Assembly (NCBI GenBank): GCA_045658225.1
Contig: JAZOUO010000051.1
Location: forward strand, 1 to 7,886
Source of the DNA: SVTX01 sp045658225
GTDB lineage: Bacteria; Bacillota; Clostridia; Oscillospirales; CAG-272
Direction of reading: 5' to 3'
DNA length: 7,886 nucleotides
Shown here in pieces: positions 1 to 5,652 of the stretch; positions within the stretch are counted from its first letter, which is position 1; each line of letters begins with the position of its first letter. A model generated the notes under the pieces. It searched no databases and was not told where the DNA came from. It saw nothing but the letters and a program-made list of their open reading frames with translations. Made by a program: the position numbers and the translations under genes.

Positions 1-999
1 AATCCAAACGTCAGACCCGATACGATGCTTCGTATCACAAACAAAGAGCTTGCAGACAAGTTTATTGACGAGCAGGTTGTCGCCATTAGAGAGCAGGTCG
101 GCGACAAAAAGGTGCTTCTCGCGCTTTCGGGCGGAGTTGACTCGTCCGTCGTAGCCGCGCTTCTTATCAAGGCTATCGGCAAGCAGCTTATCTGCGTTCA
201 CGTAAACCACGGGCTTATGCGCAAGGGCGAGAGTGAGCAGGTAATTGAAATTTTCGGCAAGTCGCTTGACGCAAACCTTGTGTACGTTGACGCGACAGAC
301 CGTTTCCTTGATCTTTTGGCAGGCGTATCCGACCCCGAGGCAAAGAGAAAGATAATCGGTAAGGAATTTATCGAGGTTTTTGCTGACGAGGCGCGCAAGC
401 TTGAGGGCGTTGAATTCTTGGCGCAGGGAACTATATATCCCGACATTCTTGAATCCGTAAAGCAGGCAGAGGGCAAAAAGGCAGTTAAGTCTCACCACAA
501 CGTAGGCGGACTTCCCGAGGACCTCAAGTTTGAGCTTGTTGAGCCTGTAAAGCTTCTCTTTAAGGACGAGGTAAGAGTTGTCGGCGAAGCGCTCGGACTT
601 CCTCACGGTATGGTTTACCGTCAGCCGTTCCCGGGCCCCGGCTTGGGAGTCAGATGTCTTGGCGCGATAACCCGCGACAGACTCCACGCGCTCCGCGAGG
701 CAGACGCGATTCTCCGCGACGAGTTTGACAAAAACGGACTTGCAGAAAAGGTATGGCAGTATTTCGTAGTTATTCCCGACATAAAGAGCGTTGGCGTCAA
801 GGACGACTCCAGATACGAGGGCTGGCCCGCAATTCTCCGCGCGGTCAACACAAAGGACGCTATGACCGCCACCATCGAGGAGATACCATACGCAGTTCTT
901 CATAAGATCTGCGCAAGGATCACAAGCGAGGTCGAGGGAATTAACCGCGTTCTGTATGATATAACACCGAAGCCTACCGGTACAATCGAGTGGGAATAA
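1..999 (+). CDS. guaA: GMP synthase, ATP-pyrophosphatase and dimerisation part (5' partial)
   Basis: This part of GMP synthase adenylates XMP with ATP and aminates it to GMP, the last step of guanine nucleotide synthesis, in the cytoplasm. Counting from the ATG at base 25, the P-loop SGGVDSS lies at residues 35-41 and the conserved QPFPGPGLG at 200-208. The chain ends in the family's usual KPTGTIEWE. These 324 residues match the synthetase plus dimerisation domains; a full bacterial GuaA is near 510-525 residues and carries a glutamine amidotransferase domain first. The frame is open from base 1 through the ATG at 25, and no ribosome binding site precedes that ATG, so I infer the gene continues off the left edge. 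The alternative is a stand-alone synthetase subunit starting at or just before the edge. Codon use is strongly biased, as in a well-expressed gene. A terminator follows at once. Confidence 0.93.
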   Translation, partial: NPNVRPDTMLRITNKELADKFIDEQVVAIREQVGDKKVLLALSGGVDSSVVAALLIKAIGKQLICVHVNHGLMRKGESEQVIEIFGKSLDANLVYVDATDRFLDLLAGVSDPEAKRKIIGKEFIEVFADEARKLEGVEFLAQGTIYPDILESVKQAEGKKAVKSHHNVGGLPEDLKFELVEPVKLLFKDEVRVVGEALGLPHGMVYRQPFPGPGLGVRCLGAITRDRLHALREADAILRDEFDKNGLAEKVWQYFVVIPDIKSVGVKDDSRYEGWPAILRAVNTKDAMTATIEEIPYAVLHKICARITSEVEGINRVLYDITPKPTGTIEWE

Positions 1000-1014
1000 T
1001 CATATAAGGCTTTT

Positions 1015-1049
1015 AAGTGGCTTGGAATCCTTGTTCTGAGCCACTTTTT
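1015..1049 (+). terminator. Rho-independent terminator after guaA
   Basis: An 8-bp stem, AAGTGGCT (1015-1022) with AGCCACTT (1039-1046), merges into a run of five T (1045-1049). It starts 16 bases after the guaA stop and separates guaA from the next gene. Confidence 0.8.
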
Positions 1050-1076
1050 GCAAATCTAACAATTTCGCGTAATAAT
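1048..1076 (+). promoter_or_regulatory. Candidate sigma-A promoter for the 1106 gene
   Basis: TTGCAA (1048-1053) and AATAAT (1071-1076) are separated by 17 bases, which puts a start site near 1083. The -35 box matches 4 of 6 consensus bases and the -10 box 5 of 6. It has no TG extension, unlike the other promoters in this window, and its -35 overlaps the T-run of the guaA terminator. Moderate support only. Confidence 0.4.
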
Positions 1077-1105
1077 ATTTTGCGCTTGAACAGGAGAAAA
1101 TTGAT

Positions 1106-2398
1106 ATGAAAAACAAAGCAGCAAGAAAAGCGATTGCGTCATACTATATTTTGTCGCTCCTTTTAACGCTTCTACCGCTGATACCGATTTGGTTAATCAA
1201 AGAACCGCTTGGGGTATTATGCTATTTTATATGTTTTATGATATATATAAGAATAGCAATAAATTTCGCAGTTCGAGCAACAGTTATGTCTTCGCTGTGG
1301 AAAGAGCTCGACGTTGAAAAATATGCTGCCATTATCAACGCCAAACCGTTTTTGATTCATTATTCTCATAGACTGAATTTATATTTTGCTGTCGGCGATT
1401 ATCAAGCTGCCTACAATATAATTTATTCTGTTTTATTACAGCATAAAAATGTTAAGCAAAGGATTTACGGACATCTGTTGCTCTGCCGTGTTTGCTTTGA
1501 GCGCGGGGATTATGAAGGAGTAAAGGAGCAAATCGATCAAATTGATAGCTATTTTAAGTACAATCCAAACTTAAAGCTCTCAAAGGCAGATAAGAAGGCA
1601 TATGAATTTTACTGCGTATTTTCTGATGCTGACTATGAGTCGGCTTGCGCCCTCTTGGAAAAAAGAATTGAAAAATATTCGAAAAAGAAGAACTATGCTT
1701 ATTTTTCTCTCATGCGCCAATATCAATTAGCTGTTGCAAAACGAATGAATGGCAACGTTGATGAAGCAATTGTGCTTTTTGAAGACATTAAGGAAAAAAC
1801 CCCAAAGCTTGTCCTTTCAACGCTTGCTCAAAAACAGCTTGACTATATTTCCGGCACGCTTGAAGAAAAAGCGCCGGAAAGATTAGAGGTCACAGAAAAT
1901 GAGCCTGTCAAATCACGACGCAAAGCAAAAATCATAATTATTGTTGGTTTTTGCATAGGTTTTATTCTCTTAATTTTGGGAATAATCCTTATGCAATTAG
2001 ATAAACCCAAACAAGAAAACAAGGATTTGAACTACATCGCCCAAATTGAAAATACTATCGAAGATGATTATGATAAGCATCAAATTTTAGGATATTTTAA
2101 TATCTATACTGATTATGCAGATGAAACTTACATGATGTGCGTTGATTCTCTATTTTTAGTTGAGGCAAACGGAAAGCTTGATTTGCACACTATGTACCAA
2201 TTAAACGGAGAATACCAAAACAACTTGAACGTGAAAGATATTCAAATCGATAAGCTATATGAGTACGAGATATATTTTTTGCCCCAAAAAGTAGAGTTTG
2301 TTTTAACGGAAAGGGAGCGAAATATTCCGAAAGAGACACTGTATTATTATGAGATAGACGGGTATTATTTCTGCGTCATAAGCATATCTGATTGTTAA
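1106..2398 (+). CDS. Unknown membrane protein with cytoplasmic TPR-like helices
   Basis: I do not recognise a named family. The 430-residue product has two hydrophobic segments near the N-terminus (about 11-31 and 35-56), a long soluble middle part (about 60-270), a third strong membrane segment (276-296) just after a basic KSRRKAK stretch, and a polar C-terminal region (297-430). The middle part holds about four helix-turn-helix units with TPR-like spacing, near residues 87-113, 119-148, 163-192 and 200-232, with GDY or GNVDEA at the turns. With a basic N-terminus kept inside, the TPR-like part would be cytoplasmic and the C-terminal 130 residues outside. AGGAG (1092-1096) sits 9 bases before the ATG and supports the start. 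The gene is visibly richer in A/T than guaA and fba, with more TTA, AAA and ATT codons. It stands alone after a terminator. A scaffold or sensor role is possible but unproven. Confidence 0.8.
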   Translation: MKNKAARKAIASYYILSLLLTLLPLIPIWLIKEPLGVLCYFICFMIYIRIAINFAVRATVMSSLWKELDVEKYAAIINAKPFLIHYSHRLNLYFAVGDYQAAYNIIYSVLLQHKNVKQRIYGHLLLCRVCFERGDYEGVKEQIDQIDSYFKYNPNLKLSKADKKAYEFYCVFSDADYESACALLEKRIEKYSKKKNYAYFSLMRQYQLAVAKRMNGNVDEAIVLFEDIKEKTPKLVLSTLAQKQLDYISGTLEEKAPERLEVTENEPVKSRRKAKIIIIVGFCIGFILLILGIILMQLDKPKQENKDLNYIAQIENTIEDDYDKHQILGYFNIYTDYADETYMMCVDSLFLVEANGKLDLHTMYQLNGEYQNNLNVKDIQIDKLYEYEIYFLPQKVEFVLTERERNIPKETLYYYEIDGYYFCVISISDC

Positions 2399-2434
2399 TT
2401 TTTTTTGGTAAATATACGGTGTTTTGGACGGTAC

Positions 2435-2470
2435 CGCGAGGATTAAATCTCGCGTGCTTGTTGGCAACAA
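2435..2470. repeat. Two adjacent short inverted repeats
   Basis: CGCGAG (2435-2440) and CTCGCG (2449-2454) form a 6-bp GC-rich stem with an 8-base loop. Four bases later comes the 13-base palindrome TTGTTGGCAACAA (2458-2470). Neither is followed by a T-run on either strand, so they are poor terminators. They lie about 25-60 bases upstream of the -35 box of the radical SAM gene and could be operator-like. Confidence 0.4.
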
Positions 2471-2495
2471 TAAATCAAAAATTCCCTGACCCCTC

Positions 2496-2524
2496 TTGTG
2501 ATTGTCTCGGCTTTGTGGTATAAT
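2496..2524 (+). promoter_or_regulatory. Strong extended -10 promoter for the radical SAM gene
   Basis: TTGTGA (2496-2501) and a perfect TATAAT (2519-2524) are 17 bases apart. TGTG precedes the -10 box, giving the extended TGnTATAAT form. The expected start near 2531 leaves a leader of about 23 bases before the ATG at 2554. A 5-bp inverted repeat, GTGGT (2515-2519) with ACCAC (2533-2537), spans the -10 box; it may be chance. Confidence 0.8.
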
Positions 2525-2553
2525 AAACCCAAACCACCACGAAAGGAGCTATA

Positions 2554-3381
2554 ATGTACAGCAAGGTCTACGTAGAGATAACTAATATATGCAATATGAG
2601 CTGCTCCTTTTGTCATGGGCACAATCGGAAGCTGCGAAGAATGAGCGCGGACGAGTTCTCGCAAATTCTCGACAAGCTGACCGACAAGACAAAGTATATT
2701 TACTATCACCTGATGGGCGAGCCGCTGACTCATCCGCAGCTGCCCGAGTTCATAAAGATGGCGGGTCAGCGGGGGTATAAGTCAATTATCACAACCAATG
2801 GAACGCTGCTTGGCAGACGGAAAAATGAGCTTTTGATCGTGGGGCTGCACAAGGTCAACATCTCCTTACACAGCTTTGAGGAAGGCACGGACGAGAGCTA
2901 CGAGGCGTATGTAAATGGGCTTTGTGACTTTGCAAAATCTGCCGCGGAGCAAGGGATAATTGTGGTTTTCCGCCTTTGGAACAAAGGCTTTGACGGCGGC
3001 AGAAATGAGACGGCGATGGCATTACTCCGCAAAAATATAGACGGCGAGTGGGCAGAGAACACCCGCGGCATCAGAATACGGGACAAGGTTTTTCTTGAGT
3101 GGGGAGAACGCTTCGAGTGGCCCGACAGTAATGCGGAAATCAAGGGAAATAAGTTCTTTTGCTATGGACTGAAGGATCAATTCGGCATTCTTTGTGACGG
3201 AACGATCGTACCCTGCTGTCTTGACAGCGACGGCGTGATAAATCTCGGCAATATATTCACTGATAATATAAATTACGCACTCAATTCCGAGCGCGCTAAG
3301 GCGATGGTCTGTGGATTTGGTCGCGGCGTCGCGACCGAGGAGCTATGCAAAAGATGCGGATATGCGCAGAGATTTGTATAA
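2554..3381 (+). CDS. Radical SAM enzyme with reduced SPASM-like C-terminal domain
   Basis: The CX3CX2C motif CNMSCSFC at residues 13-20 binds the [4Fe-4S] cluster that cleaves S-adenosylmethionine, and MGEP at 54-57 is the usual SAM-binding GGEP-like motif. The C-terminal third carries C203, then G216 and C221 in the CX12GX4C pattern of SPASM domains, then C222, C253, C265 and C268. Only CX2C remains of the CX2CX5CX3C part of a full SPASM domain, so probably one auxiliary cluster is held, as in Twitch-type domains. Length (275 residues) is short for SPASM maturases. AAGGAG (2543-2548) lies 5 bases before the ATG. The gene has its own promoter and terminator and no visible precursor peptide beside it. 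The substrate is unknown. From memory, similar stand-alone proteins of about this size occur in many Clostridia, which favours a conserved enzyme over a peptide maturase. Confidence 0.9.
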   Translation: MYSKVYVEITNICNMSCSFCHGHNRKLRRMSADEFSQILDKLTDKTKYIYYHLMGEPLTHPQLPEFIKMAGQRGYKSIITTNGTLLGRRKNELLIVGLHKVNISLHSFEEGTDESYEAYVNGLCDFAKSAAEQGIIVVFRLWNKGFDGGRNETAMALLRKNIDGEWAENTRGIRIRDKVFLEWGERFEWPDSNAEIKGNKFFCYGLKDQFGILCDGTIVPCCLDSDGVINLGNIFTDNINYALNSERAKAMVCGFGRGVATEELCKRCGYAQRFV

Positions 3382-3384
3382 GTT

Positions 3385-3413
3385 AAAAAGCGGGATAATA
3401 TCTCGCTTTTTCT
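3385..3413 (+). terminator. Rho-independent terminator after the radical SAM gene
   Basis: A 12-bp stem with one G-T pair, bases 3385-3396 with 3400-3411, closes on the loop AAT and ends in a T-run. It begins 3 bases after the stop codon. The A-run on the 5' side makes it a possible two-way terminator. Confidence 0.88.
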
Positions 3414-3414
3414 C

Positions 3415-3443
3415 TTGTATTTATTTGGGATTTGTGCTATAAT
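3415..3443 (+). promoter_or_regulatory. Extended -10 promoter for the SDR gene
   Basis: TTGTAT (3415-3420) and a perfect TATAAT (3438-3443) are 17 bases apart, with TGTGC just before the -10 box. The layout closely copies the promoter of the radical SAM gene, including CTCTTGT at the -35. Start near 3450 gives a leader of about 85 bases. Confidence 0.75.
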
Positions 3444-3458
3444 AAGTTAAACGGAATT

Positions 3459-3497
3459 CTCGCAGCCAAGGGTTTGGTTTTTACGACGAAATGCGAG
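3459..3497 (+). promoter_or_regulatory. Candidate structured leader of the SDR gene
   Basis: CTCGCA (3459-3464) can pair with TGCGAG (3492-3497), and inside it CCAA (3466-3469) pairs with TTGG (3474-3477). The stems are short and I match no known riboswitch, so this is only a possible leader structure. Confidence 0.25.
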
Positions 3498-3524
3498 CAC
3501 GTCCGACAAGAATAATAAATTTAC

Positions 3525-3530
3525 AGGAGG
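3525..3530 (+). promoter_or_regulatory. Ribosome binding site that fixes the SDR start
   Basis: AGGAGG ends 5 bases before the ATG at 3536. The in-frame ATG at 3491, which would add 15 residues, has no such site and lies in the leader, so 3536 is the start. Confidence 0.9.
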
Positions 3531-3535
3531 CCAAT

Positions 3536-4300
3536 ATGAACCGTTTGAATGGTAAAGTAGCAATTATTACCGGTGGAAACTCCTGTGTAGGCGCGGCAAC
3601 TGCAATTAAGTTTGCCGCAGAGGGCGCAAAGGTGGTAATCACCGCACGCCGTGAAGCACCTCTTTTGGAGGTTGCAGAGAAAATCCGCGCGGCAGGTGGA
3701 GAGGTTCTTCCCGTTGTCAGCGACATCTCCAAGGCGGAGGACGCAAAGAAGGTCCTTGACGCTACTCTCGAAGCCTTTGGCAAGGTAGATATTCTTATCA
3801 ACAACGCGGGCGTTCTTGATGAGGGACTCAAGGCTATTGACAGCTTCACAGACGAGGATATGAATCGCGTTATAGACATCAACACAAAGGGAACTATGTG
3901 TATGATGCGCGAGATTTCTGCCGAAATGGCAAAGACGGGCTATGGCTCTATCGTTAACGTAGCGTCGGTTGCGGGCGTTATGGGCTGCGGCGGCGCGGCA
4001 TACGTTGCGTCAAAGGCGGCAGTTATCGGACTTACCCGTCACACTGCGCTCCGTTTTGCAGGCACGAACGTGCGTTGTAATGCCATCTGCCCCGGCACTA
4101 TCGTGACGCCCATGGTTGCGGGAATGAGCCCTGCCAATATGGATATGAACATATTTGGACAGATGATGAAGCACAACGATCTCAAGGTACAGCCCTGTAT
4201 GCCCGACGACGTGGCAAATATGCTTCTTTTCTTCGCTTCAGACGAGTCAAGAGCAATCACGGGTCAGACGATAGTCACCGACTTCGGCTCGACTCTTTAA
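3536..4300 (+). CDS. Short-chain dehydrogenase/reductase (SDR family)
   Basis: A 254-residue classical SDR with a Rossmann fold, expected to use NAD(P)(H) to oxidise or reduce a carbonyl or alcohol in the cytoplasm. The cofactor motif is TGGNSCVG (12-19), where the usual middle glycine of TGxxxGxG is a cysteine (C17). NNAG is at 89-92, and the catalytic set is N116, S144, Y156 and K160 (YVASK). R38 and R39 after the second strand suggest NADP preference. The C-terminus, GQTIVTDFGSTL, replaces the common DGG with DFG. It resembles FabG-type reductases in outline, but the substrate cannot be read from sequence; it is not beside fatty-acid genes. It is a single-gene unit with its own promoter and strong terminator. 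Confidence 0.92.
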   Translation: MNRLNGKVAIITGGNSCVGAATAIKFAAEGAKVVITARREAPLLEVAEKIRAAGGEVLPVVSDISKAEDAKKVLDATLEAFGKVDILINNAGVLDEGLKAIDSFTDEDMNRVIDINTKGTMCMMREISAEMAKTGYGSIVNVASVAGVMGCGGAAYVASKAAVIGLTRHTALRFAGTNVRCNAICPGTIVTPMVAGMSPANMDMNIFGQMMKHNDLKVQPCMPDDVANMLLFFASDESRAITGQTIVTDFGSTL

Positions 4301-4312
4301 TTTAAAAGCTTT

Positions 4313-4340
4313 GCGACAGGCGTTTTGCCTGTCGCTTTTT
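4313..4340 (+). terminator. Strong Rho-independent terminator after the SDR gene
   Basis: A perfect 9-bp GC-rich stem, GCGACAGGC (4313-4321) with GCCTGTCGC (4327-4335), has a 5-base loop and is followed by five T (4336-4340). Confidence 0.95.
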
Positions 4341-4344
4341 ATGT

Positions 4345-4367
4345 AAAAAAGGGGCTGATTCAGCCCC
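4345..4367 (-). terminator. Rho-independent terminator of the lipoprotein gene
   Basis: Read on the minus strand, GGGGCTG and CAGCCCC (4351-4357 and 4361-4367) form a 7-bp stem with a 3-base loop, followed by six T (complement of 4345-4350). It ends the minus-strand gene and lies back to back with the SDR terminator. Confidence 0.92.
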
Positions 4368-4373
4368 TAAAAC

Positions 4374-4637
4374 TTATTTTCCGTCAAACATGTCCGACAT
4401 AAAGCCGTTGCTGTCTCTCTCGTCGGCAGTGTATTCGTCCGAGTTTTCGTGTACAGTTCTACCGTTCTTGGTATCGGGAACTATATCGTCAACTACGTCC
4501 GACATTATCTCGGAGGGCGATGACATTGAGCCCTTCTCGTCGGTTGTGCCGTTATTTCTTCCGCAGGAAGAAAGACAGCATGCGCAAATTATTGCCGACA
4601 GGGCAAGCGCAATAAATGTTGATGTCTTGTTTTTCAT
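4374..4637 (-). CDS. Small putative lipoprotein, acidic
   Basis: The 87-residue product begins MKNKTS, continues with a hydrophobic stretch (about 8-22) and has a lipobox, LSSC, at 22-25, so C25 should be lipidated after signal peptidase II cleavage. The mature part is only about 63 residues, polar and acidic, with many D, E, S and N and no known domain. GGAG on the minus strand (4644-4647) lies 6 bases before the ATG at 4637. The frame stays open upstream to 4763, but that extension would bury the signal peptide and has no matching site, so I reject it. It is divergent from the membrane-anchored cohesin-like gene, and both proteins should sit at the cell surface. I do not recognise the family. 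Confidence 0.78.
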   Translation of the reverse strand: MKNKTSTFIALALSAIICACCLSSCGRNNGTTDEKGSMSSPSEIMSDVVDDIVPDTKNGRTVHENSDEYTADERDSNGFMSDMFDGK

Positions 4638-4643
4638 ATTTAT

Positions 4644-4647
4644 CTCC
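4644..4647 (-). promoter_or_regulatory. Ribosome binding site that fixes the lipoprotein start
   Basis: GGAG on the minus strand is 6 bases from the ATG at 4637. It chooses this start over the longer open frame reaching 4763 and leaves a proper lipoprotein signal peptide at the N-terminus. Confidence 0.7.
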
Positions 4648-4737
4648 ATAAATTTAAGCTTTAATAGGGAAGTCCCCATCTTTAGTTTGCCCCGAACCGC
4701 CCAAAATATCCGCATAAGCTCACGACTTAAAAAATAT

Positions 4738-4746
4738 ATTTTATCA
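4738..4746 (-). promoter_or_regulatory. Candidate extended -10 promoter for the lipoprotein gene
   Basis: On the minus strand TGATAAAAT reads as an extended -10 box (TGnTAAAAT, complement of 4738-4746). No good -35 box lies 16-18 bases upstream, only a T-rich stretch. It would give a leader of about 95 bases. Confidence 0.35.
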
Positions 4747-4766
4747 TCTGCATTTTCACACAAAAA

Positions 4767-4772
4767 AGGAGG
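4767..4772 (+). promoter_or_regulatory. Ribosome binding site before a GTG start
   Basis: A full AGGAGG lies 5 bases before GTG at 4778. It supports this non-ATG start, which also places a signal peptide at the N-terminus. Confidence 0.85.
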
Positions 4773-4777
4773 ACGTC

Positions 4778-5539
4778 GTGAGTTGTTGCAAAAAAGCTAT
4801 CCTTTTTCTTTTTACATTATTTGTTCTTGTGCGACCGACTTTTATCTGCGCGCAAAATACACAGCCGCAAATTTACCTTGATGGCGAAATTGATGGCTCA
4901 TCAGGTCTTTTCATTCTCAAAATAATGCTTTCACCGAAACAGATTCAGCTCTGTGGGCTTGAGCTTGACATAACCTATGATTCAAATAAAATGATGCTCT
5001 GCTCGTGCGAGCGAGGGGATGCGCTTAAGTCTCTTGAATTTGACTGCTCGCTGGGGGAGAGCAGAATACGTCTGCTCCTTTGGGGAGAGGAAAATTCATA
5101 CATTGGTGGCAGAATTGCAACTCTGTGCTTTCTGCCAACAGACTTATATGACGGAAAAATTGAGTTTATTTTATCTCTGCCCACAAAAACCTCGGCAATA
5201 TATTTTGAAGATAACAAGATACTATCTCAAGAAGTTTCTCTTTCAGGTCTGCGCATTGACCTGAATTTGTCGGAGCTATCCACGGATAGCTTTACCGAAA
5301 GGCCGACTGAATTGCCGTCAGAATCGTGGGAGGAGAATCCCTCCGCGGAACTGCCCACGGAGGAATCTACCGAAAAGACAGAATCAGAATATACGTCTAA
5401 TACCCATCCGCCGAAAAGTCAGGGCGGTGGGATTTTTCAAAAGATACTTAGCATTTTGCTTTGCATAAGCTCTGCTTCAAGTACCGCTTCTCTTATTCCG
5501 ATATTTTTTCCGCGAGTGTTTCGCAAGGGATATTTTTAG
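4778..5539 (+). CDS. Membrane-anchored secreted protein with cohesin-like domain
   Basis: The 253-residue product starts at GTG with a basic MSCCKK and a hydrophobic signal peptide (to about residue 25). A beta-rich domain follows (about 31-162) with cohesin-like features: LELDITYDSNKM at 61-72 and the G-x-IATLCFLP strand at 111-120. Then comes a linker rich in S, T, E and P (about 166-213) with ELPSE and ELPTE repeats. A final hydrophobic segment (about 219-244) precedes a basic tail (RVFRKGYF), which suggests tethering to the outside of the cell membrane. Cohesins bind dockerins in cellulosomes, but cohesin-like domains also occur outside them, and no dockerin or sugar hydrolase is in this window. 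Five cysteines in the domain (C59, C75, C77, C90, C117) are unusual for a cohesin. The family assignment rests on pattern alone; a generic immunoglobulin-like fold is the alternative. Confidence 0.78.
   Translation: MSCCKKAILFLFTLFVLVRPTFICAQNTQPQIYLDGEIDGSSGLFILKIMLSPKQIQLCGLELDITYDSNKMMLCSCERGDALKSLEFDCSLGESRIRLLLWGEENSYIGGRIATLCFLPTDLYDGKIEFILSLPTKTSAIYFEDNKILSQEVSLSGLRIDLNLSELSTDSFTERPTELPSESWEENPSAELPTEESTEKTESEYTSNTHPPKSQGGGIFQKILSILLCISSASSTASLIPIFFPRVFRKGYF
5274..5291. repeat. Perfect 8-bp inverted repeat inside the cohesin-like gene
   Basis: AGCTATCC (5274-5281) and GGATAGCT (5284-5291) are separated by two bases. It lies at the DNA boundary between the folded domain and the S/T/E/P linker. 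No T-run follows. Confidence 0.5.
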
Positions 5540-5599
5540 TTTGCGCGGGTTGCGGATTTTTAAGCAAAACAAAATTTTCCGTTTTTTATGTTTAAGGTC

Positions 5600-5628
5600 T
5601 TGTATTTGAGTCAAAACTTAAAATACAA
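5600..5628. repeat. Inverted repeat upstream of mazF
   Basis: TTGTATTT (5600-5607) and AAATACAA (5621-5628) are perfect 8-bp arms, with a possible inner AGT/ACT pairing (5609-5611 with 5616-5618). It lies 25 bases before the mazF start, where a promoter or operator would be expected, but I see no clear -10 box. AT-rich arms and no T-run make a terminator unlikely. Confidence 0.5.
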
Positions 5629-5652
5629 ATCAAGAAAAAAGGAAGCGAGAAA

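Noticed and set aside
2397..2406. T-run just after the 1106 gene as a terminator
   Set aside because: No stem precedes it.
2419..2523. Short GTG-started frame (34 codons) as a possible precursor peptide for the radical SAM enzyme
   Set aside because: No ribosome binding site, it ends inside the -10 box of the downstream promoter, and it has no leader-like or repeated core sequence.
2443..2733. Minus-strand frame at the start of the radical SAM gene
   Set aside because: It overlaps the radical SAM motif region and promoter, with no ribosome binding site or family signal.
3491..3535. Upstream ATG at 3491 as the SDR start
   Set aside because: No ribosome binding site, and the 15 added residues precede a standard SDR N-terminus that has AGGAGG in front of it.
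4390..4881. Plus-strand frame of 163 codons across the lipoprotein gene
   Set aside because: It is antisense to the lipoprotein and runs into the cohesin-like gene in another frame; no ribosome binding site, and both overlapped genes have clear starts and signal peptides.
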